NCBI RefSeq assembly: GCF_015353075.1
Contig: NZ_CP064188.1
Location: 2,213,230-2,277,229, forward strand
Source of the DNA: Rhizobium sp. 007
GTDB taxonomy: Bacteria; Pseudomonadota; Alphaproteobacteria; Rhizobiales; Rhizobiaceae
Direction: 5' to 3'
DNA: 64,000 bases
Shown here: piece by piece, positions 16,234 through 25,689 of the stretch
Layout: each line of letters begins with the position of its first letter
Position numbering within the stretch: position 1 is the stretch's first letter
The notes under the pieces: model-generated
The model's database searches: none
The model's input: only the letters and a program-made list of their open reading frames with translations
Told to the model about the DNA's origin: nothing
Position numbers and translations under genes: made by a program

Positions 16234-17004
16234 CTAGCGCGATTTTCCATCATCCGCCTGCATGACTTCCGGCGCAAACCGTCCCCTTTCGTCAGCTTCC
16301 ATCAACTCGTTACTGACGTTGCGGATGTGGCGCGCCATCGCCTTGTAGGCGGCGTCGGGATTGCGCAGACGCAGAGCCGTCAGGATTGCATGGTGATCGC
16401 CGATCCAGAGCGGGCGCACGCTTGGCGCGTGGATATGCTCATGCAGTTTTTTCCACATCAGCGACTCGTCGCGCTGAACCCAAAGCGCCTCGACGATTGA
16501 AACGATGATGGCATTACCGGTCATGCGCGCAATCGTCACATGGAAATCGCGGTCGCCCTTTTCGTTGTTTAAGGTGACGTCGGTCTCATGCTCCATCTGA
16601 GCGATACAGTCCTCGAGCACGGCAATATCGTAATTCGTCGCGCGTTCGGCCGCCATGGCGGCGGCACTCGCCTCGACTGCAAGCCGGGCTTCCAGAAGTT
16701 CGAACGGGCCGGGGCCGGCATCCGCACTGATCTTGTCAAAATTGACCTGATTGCCGCGGACCGGCAAAACGACGATGCCGGCCCTGCCCTTGACTTCGAC
16801 CAGGCCGCGCATCTCCAGAGCAATAACCGCCTCGCGCACGACCGGGCGGCTGACTTCGAGTTCTTCGGCAAGCTCGCGTTCGGAAGGCATGCGCCAGTCC
16901 GGGTTCTTGGCGTTTGCCTCGATCATGCGCGCAATACGGCGTGCGACGATCTGATAAAGCCGCTGCTCCCCCTGAAGCCGAAGCGCTGGTACGGCTGCCC
17001 CCAT
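16234..17004 (-). CDS. GntR family transcriptional regulator, FCD type (UxuR-like)
   Basis: A 256-residue regulator. The N-terminal winged helix (YQIVARRIARMIEANAKNPDWRMPSERELAEELEVSRPVVREAVIALE) is followed by an FCD domain with helices from about residue 90. The start is set by AAGGAGGT eight bases before ATG 17004, ruling out an in-frame ATG 18 bases upstream. It is the third gene of a minus-strand run behind two Gfo/Idh/MocA dehydrogenases. It most likely controls the divergent promoters at 19176-19431, where two GntR-like boxes lie. Confidence 0.9.
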   Translation of the reverse strand: MGAAVPALRLQGEQRLYQIVARRIARMIEANAKNPDWRMPSERELAEELEVSRPVVREAVIALEMRGLVEVKGRAGIVVLPVRGNQVNFDKISADAGPGPFELLEARLAVEASAAAMAAERATNYDIAVLEDCIAQMEHETDVTLNNEKGDRDFHVTIARMTGNAIIVSIVEALWVQRDESLMWKKLHEHIHAPSVRPLWIGDHHAILTALRLRNPDAAYKAMARHIRNVSNELMEADERGRFAPEVMQADDGKSR

Positions 17005-17055
17005 GATACCTCCTTGCGCCACCCTTAAGACGGGTGACGCATTTCTGTTTGCCGC

Positions 17056-18153
17056 TCAGGCGCTGGCGGCCATACGCCGCTCTTCGTCCGGAAGCCACGA
17101 GTGGTAAAGCGGATGCTCGGCGGTGATCGGCAGCGGCGTCGGCTTGCCGGTGCGCTGCGAATGATAGGCCGCCGTCACCAGTTCCAGCGAATTGCGCGCG
17201 TCTTGCAGCGTCACCGGCGGCTCCTTGTCTTCGATGATCGCCTGATGGAACAGCTCGAACTGGCGGGTATAGCCGTCTTCCTTCACTTCGTAGCCGGCGA
17301 GCGCTTCGTCGACGCGCTTCTGGTGCTCCTCGGTGCCTGCGATGAAGCTCCACGGATCACGACCCATCGTATAAGGTTCGAGAATGCTTTCGGCGACGAG
17401 ATCATGGAAGCAGAAGCGCAGGCGCGAGATCTCCTTGCGTGAGCCGAGCGTCATGGAAAGTGCCGCCAGCGATCCGTTCTGCATCTTGACGGAAAGCGCC
17501 ATCGTATCTTCGACTTCGATCTTGTTTACCAGCGTCGCGCCGTAGGCAAAGACTTCGGCGCAGGCGCCATGCACATAGTTCAGCATGTCGTGCGCATGGA
17601 TCGCGTGCCCCAGCAGACCGCCGCCGAGCTCGCTCTTCCACTTTCCGCGCCACGGAACTTCGTAGTAGGCAGGGCCACGCCACCAATGGGTCTCGATCGT
17701 CGTCAGGAAGGGACGCCCGGTCAGACCAAGTTCGATCAGCAGCTTCAGCTTCTGAAGACCGGAGCCGTAGCGATACTGAAAGATCGGCATGAGTTTCTTG
17801 CCGCCGGAACGCGCAACAATGCGGCTCATCTCGTCGACGTCGGCAATCGAGCCGAAGAGCGGTTTTTCGCAAATCACATGTTTTCCCGATTCGATGCCCT
17901 TCTTGCAGAGTTCGAAATGAGAATCCGGCGGCGTCGAAATATCGATGATGTCGAGATCGTTGCGGACAAAGAGGTCGTCGACATTCTGAGTATACTCGCC
18001 AATGCCATGCATTTCGCAAAGTTCGCGGCCGCGTTCTTCGTCCAGCGAGCAAAGCACCGGCACGTCGAAAAGGTCCTTGTTCCAGTCGTAGCCGATCAGA
18101 TGGCGCGAAGCGATGCCCGCACCGATTACGCCAACGCGCAATTTCTTCGTCAT
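17056..18153 (-). CDS. Gfo/Idh/MocA family oxidoreductase
   Basis: A 365-residue NAD(P)-dependent dehydrogenase. The Rossmann fold starts at VGVIGAGIASRHLIG. The conserved ICEKPL motif, with the catalytic Lys, is at about residue 98. The C-terminal alpha/beta domain contains GHAIHAHDML, the likely catalytic His region. Family members oxidise sugars, inositols or sugar acids. A good ribosome site (AGGAGG) lies before the ATG. The gap to the upstream paralogue is 11 bases, so the two dehydrogenases are cotranscribed and may act in sequence on the sugar imported by the divergent ABC system. Confidence 0.9.
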   Translation of the reverse strand: MTKKLRVGVIGAGIASRHLIGYDWNKDLFDVPVLCSLDEERGRELCEMHGIGEYTQNVDDLFVRNDLDIIDISTPPDSHFELCKKGIESGKHVICEKPLFGSIADVDEMSRIVARSGGKKLMPIFQYRYGSGLQKLKLLIELGLTGRPFLTTIETHWWRGPAYYEVPWRGKWKSELGGGLLGHAIHAHDMLNYVHGACAEVFAYGATLVNKIEVEDTMALSVKMQNGSLAALSMTLGSRKEISRLRFCFHDLVAESILEPYTMGRDPWSFIAGTEEHQKRVDEALAGYEVKEDGYTRQFELFHQAIIEDKEPPVTLQDARNSLELVTAAYHSQRTGKPTPLPITAEHPLYHSWLPDEERRMAASA

Positions 18154-18164
18154 GATATCTCCTC

Positions 18165-19175
18165 CTATCGTCCGCCGAGCCGGGAAGCCTTGGCCTGCGC
18201 CTCAAGCGAAAGGCGGCAGACCTCGTAGACGTGCGCCTGCGTCATCGCCGTTTCCGTGCGATCGCGCACGTCGGCGGTGAATGCTTCAAAATAGTCGAGC
18301 TTCTCGCTGCTGCAGTCGATGTAGGTATTTTCCTCGCCGTTCACGAGGAACAGATGATCCTTGCCGGGGCGGCCGGAAATATCGATGTATTTGCGAAGCT
18401 CGATATAGCCTTTGGTGCCGAGAATGGTCAGACGTCCGTCACCCCAGGTCGGCAGCGCCTCGGGCGTAAACCAGTCGACGCGGACATAGCCGGACGCCTT
18501 GTCGGAGCGAAGCAATACCTCGCCGAAGTCCTGGAATGCCGGTTTCTCCGGCATGCCGAAGTTGCCGATTGCGCTTGCGACGACTTCGCCGCTCGTCGAG
18601 CCGGTATAGAAGAGAAACTGGTCGATCTGATGCGAGGCGATGTCTACGATGATGCCGCCAAAGGCTTCGGGATCGAAAAACCAGTCCGGCCGCGTCGGCA
18701 GCTGCAGCCGGTGCGGTCCCATGCCGAGCGTCTGGATGACCTTGCCGATCGCGCCTTCCTTGACGAGTTTGGCTGCTTTGACCGCCGAGCGAACGCAATG
18801 GCGCTCCGAAAAGCAGATCGAGAAGATCTTGCCTGTCTCGGCGACGGCCTTCTTGACCTCCTCCAACTGCGCAAACGTCGTGACGCCCGGCTTGTCCGTC
18901 ATCACGTCCTTGCCGGCCCTCATGGCGCGGATCGCAAGACCGGCGCGATCGCGCGGAATGGCGGAGATGCAGATGACGTCGATGGACGGATCGGCGAAAA
19001 TCGTCTCGCGGTCGATCTGCGGCGCATCCGGATATGTCTTCTTGAAATTTTCGAGCAGCGCCGGAACAGAGGTCTTCGGGCAATAGCCAACGAATTCTCC
19101 ACCCGCCGCTTGCAATCCCTTCACATGATCAAACGTGTGCGGATGGTCGATTCCGACAACGGCAAATCTCAGCAT
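18165..19175 (-). CDS. Gfo/Idh/MocA family oxidoreductase
   Basis: A 336-residue NAD(P)-binding sugar dehydrogenase-like protein. The N-terminus MLRFAVVGIDHPHTFDHV departs from the usual GxGxxG loop, as in a subset of this family with a G-x-D-H-P-H start. A TDKPG segment stands where EKP is usual, and DIASHQIDQFLFYTGS lies in the substrate domain. The start ATG 19175 follows GCAGGAGG. It is the first gene of the minus-strand operon facing the sugar ABC importer. It is distinct from the second dehydrogenase, so the pathway probably uses two different oxidation or isomerisation steps. Confidence 0.88.
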   Translation of the reverse strand: MLRFAVVGIDHPHTFDHVKGLQAAGGEFVGYCPKTSVPALLENFKKTYPDAPQIDRETIFADPSIDVICISAIPRDRAGLAIRAMRAGKDVMTDKPGVTTFAQLEEVKKAVAETGKIFSICFSERHCVRSAVKAAKLVKEGAIGKVIQTLGMGPHRLQLPTRPDWFFDPEAFGGIIVDIASHQIDQFLFYTGSTSGEVVASAIGNFGMPEKPAFQDFGEVLLRSDKASGYVRVDWFTPEALPTWGDGRLTILGTKGYIELRKYIDISGRPGKDHLFLVNGEENTYIDCSSEKLDYFEAFTADVRDRTETAMTQAHVYEVCRLSLEAQAKASRLGGR

Positions 19176-19233
19176 TTTAATATCGTCCTCCTGCAAAAGC
19201 CGTGGGAGCTGCGGCTTCTCGTCTCCTCATAAT

Positions 19234-19244
19234 TGGTCAAACCA
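19234..19244. promoter_or_regulatory. Candidate GntR operator, box 1
   Basis: TGGT-CAA-ACCA is a perfect inverted repeat with a three-base spacer, followed by GAC. This fits the T-G-G-T/A-C-C-A pattern of FadR-subfamily GntR proteins. It lies in the 256-base divergent promoter region of the sugar locus, nearer the dehydrogenase genes. Confidence 0.5.
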
Positions 19245-19354
19245 GACACTCAAAGCTCGAACCTGTCAAGAATGTTTTTGCAAATGGAACTGCGGCAAAC
19301 CAGCCACATTAGCACTGGTTTTGGCAAAAATTCTTTCGCCTTGCAGGTTGACAA

Positions 19355-19369
19355 TCTGGTAAGTCCAGA
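19355..19369. promoter_or_regulatory. Candidate GntR operator, box 2
   Basis: TCTGG-TAAGT-CCAGA is a perfect inverted repeat with a five-base spacer. It shares TGGTNA and CCAGACA with box 1. It lies about 65 bases before the binding-protein start. Two boxes in one divergent region suggest joint control of both operons. Confidence 0.45.
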
Positions 19370-19431
19370 CATGTTTATGGCAGATCGCCACCCCGGGCGG
19401 GAGGCCCTCGCGATCGCTGGAGGATCTGGAT

Positions 19432-20709
19432 ATGAAACGCACCCGCATCGGCTTGTGGGCGGCCTCGACGCTGCTTGCAGCCACGGCGCTGTCGGGTATT
19501 GCCCAGGCGCAGGAACTCACCGTTTTTTGCGACGATATCGGCTTCGGCTGCCTGACCATGGATCCCGTCGTCAAACGATACGAATCCGAAAATCCAGGCG
19601 TCAAGGTCAAGCTCGAGACCGTTCCCTATCAGTCGCTCGTCGAAAGCCTGCCGGTGCAGCTCGAATCCGGCGAGGGCCCCGATGCGGCGATCATCACCGA
19701 CCTCGGCGGCCTCAGCCGTTACTATCTCGACCTGACGCCTTATGTGAACGCGGCGAATTTCGAGAAGGAATACAGCCAGACCCTGCAATGGCTGCGTGGC
19801 TCCAATCCGACGAGCAAGGCAATCAACGGCATGCCGACGACGCTCACCGTCAATGGCGCCTATGTCAATCTCACCTTGTTCGAGCAGGCGGGCGTTCCGG
19901 TTCCCAAGGAGGGCGCAACCTGGGCCGAATGGGCCGAAGCGACACGCAAGGTGGCCAAGGCGACCAACACCGAATACGCCATGGAGATGGACCGCTCTGG
20001 CCACCGCTTTGCAAGCCTTGCCATCAGCTACGGCGCCGAATTGGTCGATGACCAGGGCAAACCGGTTGTCGACAAGGGGCTGAAGGATGCCGTCGAACAG
20101 TTCGTGGCCTGGCACAAGGACGGAACAATGCCGATGGACCTTTGGGGAGCGGTCGGCGGCGCAACGCATCGCGAACTCTTCTCAGATTTCCTGAATGCCA
20201 AGACCGTGCTTTACTTCGGCGGTTCCTGGACGCTCAGCCAGATGGACAAGGAAGTCGGGGACCTCTTCGACTGGCAGGTGGCACCTGCGCCCTGCGGGCC
20301 CTCATCGTGCACCGTCATGCCGGGCGGCGGAGCGCTCGTCGGCTTCAAGCATACCAAACAGCCCGAAGCGGTCGGCAAGCTGATCGACTATATCGCCCAG
20401 TCGAAGAACAACGCCGAAATCGTCTCGGCGGCCGTGGAGATTCCGGCGGCAAAATCGCTAATCGAAAATGGCGTGACCTATCCGAGCGCCTCTGAGCGTA
20501 CGCAGCAATCACTTTCGACCTTCATCGCCCAGATCCCGAAAATGGCGCCGGCCGCCTATCGCTTCCAGGGCTGGCGCTATCAGCGTGCCATGATGAACGC
20601 GCTGACGACGCGCATCAGCCAGGTCCTGAATAGCGAATTGGAGGTCGATGCAGCACTTGACCGTGTCAAGCAGGATGTCGAGCTCGCCATCAAGGCGGCC
20701 GGCCAATAG
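19432..20709 (+). CDS. Sugar ABC transporter solute-binding protein
   Basis: A 425-residue family 1 extracellular binding protein. The N-terminus (MKRTRIGLWAASTLLAATALSGIAQAQE) is a clear Sec signal peptide cleaved after AQA. The mature domain shows the usual YESENPGVKVKLETVPYQSL and GPDAAIITDLGGLSRYYLDLTPY segments. A GGAGG site precedes the ATG. It is followed by two permeases and an ATPase, making a complete carbohydrate importer. The ligand cannot be read from sequence. The flanking sugar dehydrogenases and uxuA suggest a sugar acid, polyol or glycoside. Confidence 0.93.
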   Translation: MKRTRIGLWAASTLLAATALSGIAQAQELTVFCDDIGFGCLTMDPVVKRYESENPGVKVKLETVPYQSLVESLPVQLESGEGPDAAIITDLGGLSRYYLDLTPYVNAANFEKEYSQTLQWLRGSNPTSKAINGMPTTLTVNGAYVNLTLFEQAGVPVPKEGATWAEWAEATRKVAKATNTEYAMEMDRSGHRFASLAISYGAELVDDQGKPVVDKGLKDAVEQFVAWHKDGTMPMDLWGAVGGATHRELFSDFLNAKTVLYFGGSWTLSQMDKEVGDLFDWQVAPAPCGPSSCTVMPGGGALVGFKHTKQPEAVGKLIDYIAQSKNNAEIVSAAVEIPAAKSLIENGVTYPSASERTQQSLSTFIAQIPKMAPAAYRFQGWRYQRAMMNALTTRISQVLNSELEVDAALDRVKQDVELAIKAAGQ

Positions 20710-20735
20710 ACAGGATGATCCGGAAGGAGAGCGGT

Positions 20736-21734
20736 ATGGCCACAAGGGCTCGACTTGCGACAGTTGCCGGCGGCATCATCCTCCTGCCGGCAAGGCTCGC
20801 CGAGCCTTTGATGACGGGCCTGCAAAAGATCCTGGGCATCCGGCGCATGCCGTGGGTCTTTCTTCTGCCGAACCTCCTCGCCGTTTTGTTTTTCTCGCTC
20901 CTTCCGGTCGCAATCAACGTCTTCTATTCGGTCACCGGCAGCGACCGTCTTTATCCGAGCGAGCGACCCTTCATCGGATCTGGCAATTACGAAACGCTGT
21001 TCGACTGCACCAACTATCTCGATGCATCCACCTGCTCGAGCGATCTCTTCTGGCGGGCGGTCGGCAATAGTCTCGTCTTCGTGCCGATCCAGGTGATCTG
21101 CATGATCGGCGTCGCGCTGCTTGCCGCTGTCTGCCTCAACCGCGAGATCCGCGGCCGCGGCTTCTTTCGCGCCGTCTTCTTCTTTCCCGTCATGCTTTCG
21201 CCTGTCGTCGTGGCGTTGACCTGGCAGTGGATCCTGCAGCGCAACGGCGCGTTGAACGGCATTCTAACCTGGCTCGGACTTTCGCCCGTCAACTGGCTGG
21301 TATTTCCAAATACCGCCTTCTTCTGGTCGGTCTTCGTCACCGTCTGGGCGCATATGGGCTTTTACACGATCATTCTGCTTGCCGGTCTGCAGTCGATCCC
21401 GCGCGATGTCTATGAAGCTGCCAAGATGGACTCCGCCACCAACTGGCGGGTCTTCACGCGCATCACGCTGCCGCTTCTAAAGCCCGTCCTGCTCGTCGTC
21501 TTCGTTCTCTGCGTCATTCGCTCGGTCCAGACCTTCGATGAGCTCTACGTGCTGACAGGCGGCGGCCCCGGATCTGCGACGATGCTGATCGTCCAATATA
21601 TCTACGAGGTCGGTTTCGCCGTGCAGCCTCGCAATTTCGGTCTCGCGGCCGCGGCCTCGCTGCTGCTCGGCGTCGTGCTCTTGATCTTCACCGGCCTGCA
21701 GCTGCGCCTCTCGAGGAATTCGCAACATGGCTGA
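20736..21734 (+). CDS. Sugar ABC transporter permease, MalF/UgpA type
   Basis: A 332-residue inner-membrane permease with about six helices and the EAA loop (YEAAKMDSATNWRVFTRITLPLLKPVLL, near residue 230). The start at 20736 follows AAGGAG; an in-frame ATG at 20715 has no site. It carries a long periplasmic stretch after helix one. It overlaps the next permease by eight bases, indicating coupled translation. Confidence 0.92.
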   Translation: MATRARLATVAGGIILLPARLAEPLMTGLQKILGIRRMPWVFLLPNLLAVLFFSLLPVAINVFYSVTGSDRLYPSERPFIGSGNYETLFDCTNYLDASTCSSDLFWRAVGNSLVFVPIQVICMIGVALLAAVCLNREIRGRGFFRAVFFFPVMLSPVVVALTWQWILQRNGALNGILTWLGLSPVNWLVFPNTAFFWSVFVTVWAHMGFYTIILLAGLQSIPRDVYEAAKMDSATNWRVFTRITLPLLKPVLLVVFVLCVIRSVQTFDELYVLTGGGPGSATMLIVQYIYEVGFAVQPRNFGLAAAASLLLGVVLLIFTGLQLRLSRNSQHG

Positions 21735-22815
21735 CGTTGCCCTGTCCAAATCCGGAGCTCCCATGCGCGGTCTGCTCTTTGCCCGGCGCGGGCGCAACAG
21801 GCTCGACGTTACCGATTGGCTCACCTATGGCTTCCTCGTCCTTGGACTGCTCATCATGTTCACGCCGGTTGCCTGGGTGGTCCTGTCTTCTTTCAAGACG
21901 CAAGCCAATCTGCAGGAATTTCCGCCGAGCATTCTGCCCTATTCCAGCGAAACAGCCGTGGTTGAAGGTTTCGACCAGCCGCTGCCGCTCTTCGACGTAA
22001 CCTTGAAGGACGGCACGAAGGCGCGGCTTGCGCAGATCCGCCGTGTCGGCAGGAATGCGCAGATGATCAATCCCGACAACCCTGGCGCCGGCCGTGTCAC
22101 CGTTGCCGTGACCGATGCCGTCCCCGTCCGCAAGGTGCGGCTTGCGACCGAGAACTACACCAACCTGGTCGCAAGTTCCGGCCAGGCGATGGGCCGCTAT
22201 GTCTATAACAGCCTGTTCATCACCACTGTTGCGACCATTATCACGCTGGTGATGAATTCCATGGCTGCCTTTGCGCTTTCGAAGTACCGTTTCGCAGGCA
22301 GCAACGTCGCCTTGATCTCGATCCTGTCGACGCTGATGATCCCGGCCACCGTGGTTCTCGTGCCGACTTACCTCATCGTTGCCGAGCTCGGCCTTGTCGG
22401 AAATCTCTGGGGTGTCATCCTGCCGACCGTCGCGACGCCGACCGGCGTCTTCCTGCTACGCCAATACATGCTGACGATCCCTGACGAACTGATCGAAGCA
22501 GCGCGCATGGATCATGCGAGCGAGTGGCGCATCTTCTTTAGGATCGTCCTGCCGCTTTCCAGCCCGGCGCTTGCCGTTGTGGCGATCTTCTCGATCCTGT
22601 CGCGCTGGAACGACTTCCTGCTGCCCTTGATCGTCCTCAATCGCCGCGAGGTCTATACGCTGCAGCTGGCGCTCAACTCTTTCCAGAGCGAGTTCGAGGT
22701 CCGTTACGATCTGATGCTCGCCATGACGACCCTGACGGCGCTACCGCTTGCCTGCGCCTTCATCTTTCTGCAGCGCTACATCACCACCGGCATCGCATCC
22801 ACGGGCATCAAGTGA
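21727..22815 (+). CDS. Sugar ABC transporter permease, MalG/UgpE type
   Basis: A 362-residue permease. One N-terminal helix (GFLVLGLLIMFTPVAWVVLSSF) is followed by a periplasmic insertion of about 120 residues before the next helix. That insertion is longer than in canonical MalG (about 290 residues) but is seen in some alphaproteobacterial members. The EAA motif (LIEAARMDHASEWRIFFRIVLPLSSPAL) is intact. It forms the membrane channel with the preceding gene. Confidence 0.92.
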   Translation: MADVALSKSGAPMRGLLFARRGRNRLDVTDWLTYGFLVLGLLIMFTPVAWVVLSSFKTQANLQEFPPSILPYSSETAVVEGFDQPLPLFDVTLKDGTKARLAQIRRVGRNAQMINPDNPGAGRVTVAVTDAVPVRKVRLATENYTNLVASSGQAMGRYVYNSLFITTVATIITLVMNSMAAFALSKYRFAGSNVALISILSTLMIPATVVLVPTYLIVAELGLVGNLWGVILPTVATPTGVFLLRQYMLTIPDELIEAARMDHASEWRIFFRIVLPLSSPALAVVAIFSILSRWNDFLLPLIVLNRREVYTLQLALNSFQSEFEVRYDLMLAMTTLTALPLACAFIFLQRYITTGIASTGIK

Positions 22816-22824
22816 GTTTCGTTC

Positions 22825-23901
22825 ATGGCAAACCTCGTACTTGAAAATGTCAACAAATCCTTCGGCACGCTGCAGGTGATCCCCGATATCAATCTCGATA
22901 TCAAGGATGGCGAATTCGTCGTCTTCGTCGGCCCGTCCGGCTGCGGAAAGTCGACGCTGCTTAGAATGATTGCTGGGCTCGAAGAGGCAACGGGCGGCGA
23001 CATCCGCATTAACGGCGAAACCGTCATCGACACGCCGGCGGCCGATCGCGGCGTCGCCATGGTCTTCCAGTCCTACGCTCTTTATCCCCACATGACCGTT
23101 CGCCAGAATCTGAGCTTCGGACTTGAGAATATCCGGATGCCGAAAGACGAGATCGACCGCCGCGTTGAAGCAGCCGGCAAGCTTTTGCAGATCGACACGC
23201 TGCTCGACCGGCGCCCCCGCCAGTTGTCCGGCGGTCAGCGCCAGCGCGTCGCAATCGGTCGCGCCATCACCCGCGATCCGAAGATATTCCTCTTCGACGA
23301 GCCGCTTTCCAACCTCGATGCGGAACTGCGGGTGCTGATGCGCGTCGAGATTACCAAGCTGCACGAGCGGCTCGGCAATACGATGATTTATGTGACGCAT
23401 GACCAGATCGAGGCGATGACGATGGCAGATAAGATCGTCGTCCTTCGCAAGGGCGTCATCGAGCAGGTCGGTGCGCCGCTTGATCTTTATAATCGCCCGC
23501 ACAACACGTTCGTTGCCGGCTTCATCGGCTCGCCGCGCATGAACCTCATCGAAGGGACAATCGGCACTTCGACCAACGGGACGCTCGCCTTCGAGTGCGC
23601 CGGATTGCCGCCGTTGGAATTGCCCCTTGAAGCCGGGCTTGCAGCCGGACGGAAAGCAACACTCGGTGTGCGGCCCGAAGATTTCCTGGTCGGTGAAAGC
23701 GGCTGGCCAGCCGAGGTCGCCGTTGCCGAACAGCACGGGGCCAACAGCTACCTGCATTGCACCCTTCCAAACGGCGAGCCGATCCTGGTGCACCAGCAGG
23801 GCCAGAGCCGGGTCGCGCGCGGCGATGTCCTCAACATCGCACCCCGTCCGGGCCATTGGCATCTGTTCGATGAAACAGGCCTGCGGATCAAAACCGACTG
23901 A
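22825..23901 (+). CDS. Sugar ABC transporter ATP-binding protein, UgpC/MsmK type
   Basis: A 358-residue ATPase with Walker A (GPSGCGKST), Q-loop ([13 protein letters not shown]), signature [15 protein letters not shown], Walker B ([15 protein letters not shown]), an H-loop ([18 protein letters not shown]) and a C-terminal TOBE-type domain (GVRPEDFLV). This architecture is typical of carbohydrate importers. It is the last gene of the four-gene plus-strand operon. Confidence 0.94.
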   Translation: MANLVLENVNKSFGTLQVIPDINLDIKDGEFVVFVGPSGCGKSTLLRMIAGLEEATGGDIRINGETVIDTPAADRGVAMVFQSYALYPHMTVRQNLSFGLENIRMPKDEIDRRVEAAGKLLQIDTLLDRRPRQLSGGQRQRVAIGRAITRDPKIFLFDEPLSNLDAELRVLMRVEITKLHERLGNTMIYVTHDQIEAMTMADKIVVLRKGVIEQVGAPLDLYNRPHNTFVAGFIGSPRMNLIEGTIGTSTNGTLAFECAGLPPLELPLEAGLAAGRKATLGVRPEDFLVGESGWPAEVAVAEQHGANSYLHCTLPNGEPILVHQQGQSRVARGDVLNIAPRPGHWHLFDETGLRIKTD

Positions 23902-23931
23902 CCCTGCCGGGACAATCCTTCGACTGAACGC

Positions 23932-24846
23932 TCAATGTCCGTCCGGCGCAACCGCGTCCGGCGTGATCGTGTCCCTGAGGTTTTTCCGGTGGAAGATGAA
24001 AAGTCCTGCAACGACGATGATCGCCGCGCCGATGAGGATCTGCATATCGGGTACGTCATCGAAAAAGATCATGCCAAGCACGATCGCCCATATGAGCAGC
24101 GTGTATTGCAGCGGCGCCAGCAGCGATGCGGGCGCAAGCTTCAGCGATCGGGTAATCAGCAGGTGGGCGCAGGAGGCGACGACGCCCAGAAGCAGCATGC
24201 CTGAGTAGTCGAGAAGCGTCGCCTGACGCCAATGGCCGATACTGAGAACGATCCCGGCAATGAGAGCAGCGATCGACTGCCAGGTGACGAGCGTGGTGTC
24301 GCTTGTCGCGCGCAAGGAGCGGTTCATCACCAGCGTCAGCGCGAAGGCGAGACTGCCCGTCAGACCGAAAAGAGATGGCAAGGACAGCATCGCAGATGAT
24401 GGACGGAGCGCTACGACAACACCGGCAAAGCCGATGAAAACCGCAAGCCAGCGGCGCCAGCCGATCTTCTCGCCGAGGAAAAAGTGCGAAAGCGCGGCGA
24501 CATAGATGGGCCCCGCCATATAGAAGGTCATGACATCGGCAAGCGGCAGATAGGCGACGGCCGCATAAAACAGGCTGACATCGCAGGTCGTCATGATGAC
24601 GCGCATCACCTGCTGCCCCTTTTGCTCGACATTGAAGAGCTGCCGCGTCCCTTGCCGGATGATCATCGGACCGAGCACGATGAAGGCGCCGACCGAGCGG
24701 ATCACCAGCACCTGACCGACGGCGAAACTCGCAACCAGCCATTTGCCCATCGCATCGTTGAGCGCAAAGAGGAAATCGCCGAGCAGCATCAACAAGACGC
24801 CCGTCAGGATCACGTTCGAACTGACGGCGACGGCACTGCGTTTCAT
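23932..24846 (-). CDS. DMT family transporter (EamA)
   Basis: A 304-residue membrane protein with about ten helices arranged as two EamA repeats (FALNDAMGKWLVASF in the first; LFGLTGSLAFALTLVMNRSL in the second). Drug/metabolite transporter proteins export amino acids, nucleosides or unknown metabolites. Convergent with the sugar operon and not obviously linked to it. The substrate cannot be inferred. Confidence 0.88.
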   Translation of the reverse strand: MKRSAVAVSSNVILTGVLLMLLGDFLFALNDAMGKWLVASFAVGQVLVIRSVGAFIVLGPMIIRQGTRQLFNVEQKGQQVMRVIMTTCDVSLFYAAVAYLPLADVMTFYMAGPIYVAALSHFFLGEKIGWRRWLAVFIGFAGVVVALRPSSAMLSLPSLFGLTGSLAFALTLVMNRSLRATSDTTLVTWQSIAALIAGIVLSIGHWRQATLLDYSGMLLLGVVASCAHLLITRSLKLAPASLLAPLQYTLLIWAIVLGMIFFDDVPDMQILIGAAIIVVAGLFIFHRKNLRDTITPDAVAPDGH

Positions 24847-24939
24847 CCTGACATTCCTTGATACGACACCGCGAGGCAGCCGAGTGCGGCTTCCGCTTTA
24901 ACAGCACCGATGTCAAGGTCAGGGTGAAGCTAAAGCGTA

Positions 24940-25572
24940 TCAGCGGCGCGATTCAAGCGCCATGCGAACGGCAAGTCCTCCAAGGACGGTTGCCATCAGC
25001 ATGCGCTGCGCCCGCATCCAGGCCGGCCGTTCGCCGAGAAAAAGCGCGATGGACCCGGCAGTAAGGGCGATGAGTGCGTTGACGCTGACGCTGATCGCGA
25101 TCTGCGTAAAGCCGAACGCGATCGATTGCACAAAGACGCTGCCGACCTCCGGGTTCACGAATTGCGGCAGCAGTGAGAGATAAAGCATGGCGATCTTCGG
25201 GTTGAGCAAGCTGGTGACGAAGCCCATGGCGAAGAGCTTGCGATTGGTATCGCGCGGAAGGTCGCGAACGTGAAAGGTCGAGCGGCCGCCGGGCCTTAAT
25301 GCATTCCAGGCAAGCCAGGCAAGATAGGCGGCGCCTGCCAACCGCAGCGCATCATAAGCGAGTGGCACGGCGAAGACCAATGCCGTAATCCCGAGCGCTG
25401 CCGATAGCATGTAGACGACGAAACCGAGTGCCACACCGCCAAGCGAGGTCAATCCGGCCGCCGGTCCCTGGCATATCGAGCGCGATACGAGATAGATCAT
25501 GTTCGGCCCGGGCGTCAGCACCATGCCGAGAGCGATAAGGGCAAAGGCAAGCAGACTTGCAAGTTCGGGCAT
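24940..25572 (-). CDS. LysE family translocator
   Basis: A 210-residue membrane protein of the LysE/RhtB exporter family, with six hydrophobic segments. The N-terminal half carries the family signature around MVLTPGPNMIYLVSRSI, and FVTSLLNPKIAMLYLSLLPQF is present in the middle. The start is MPELASLL at 25572, preceded by GGAG. It probably exports an amino acid such as homoserine, threonine or a toxic analogue. It stands alone. Confidence 0.9.
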   Translation of the reverse strand: MPELASLLAFALIALGMVLTPGPNMIYLVSRSICQGPAAGLTSLGGVALGFVVYMLSAALGITALVFAVPLAYDALRLAGAAYLAWLAWNALRPGGRSTFHVRDLPRDTNRKLFAMGFVTSLLNPKIAMLYLSLLPQFVNPEVGSVFVQSIAFGFTQIAISVSVNALIALTAGSIALFLGERPAWMRAQRMLMATVLGGLAVRMALESRR

Positions 25573-25689
25573 GACGGATCTCCGGCTCGATCGCCTAGTG
25601 ATGAAGGAGCCCCTGGCACGCCGCAAGAATGGAATTGTACGGATGACAATTTAAAGCCGCAGCAACTGCCGCCCACGGCACAGCCGTTG

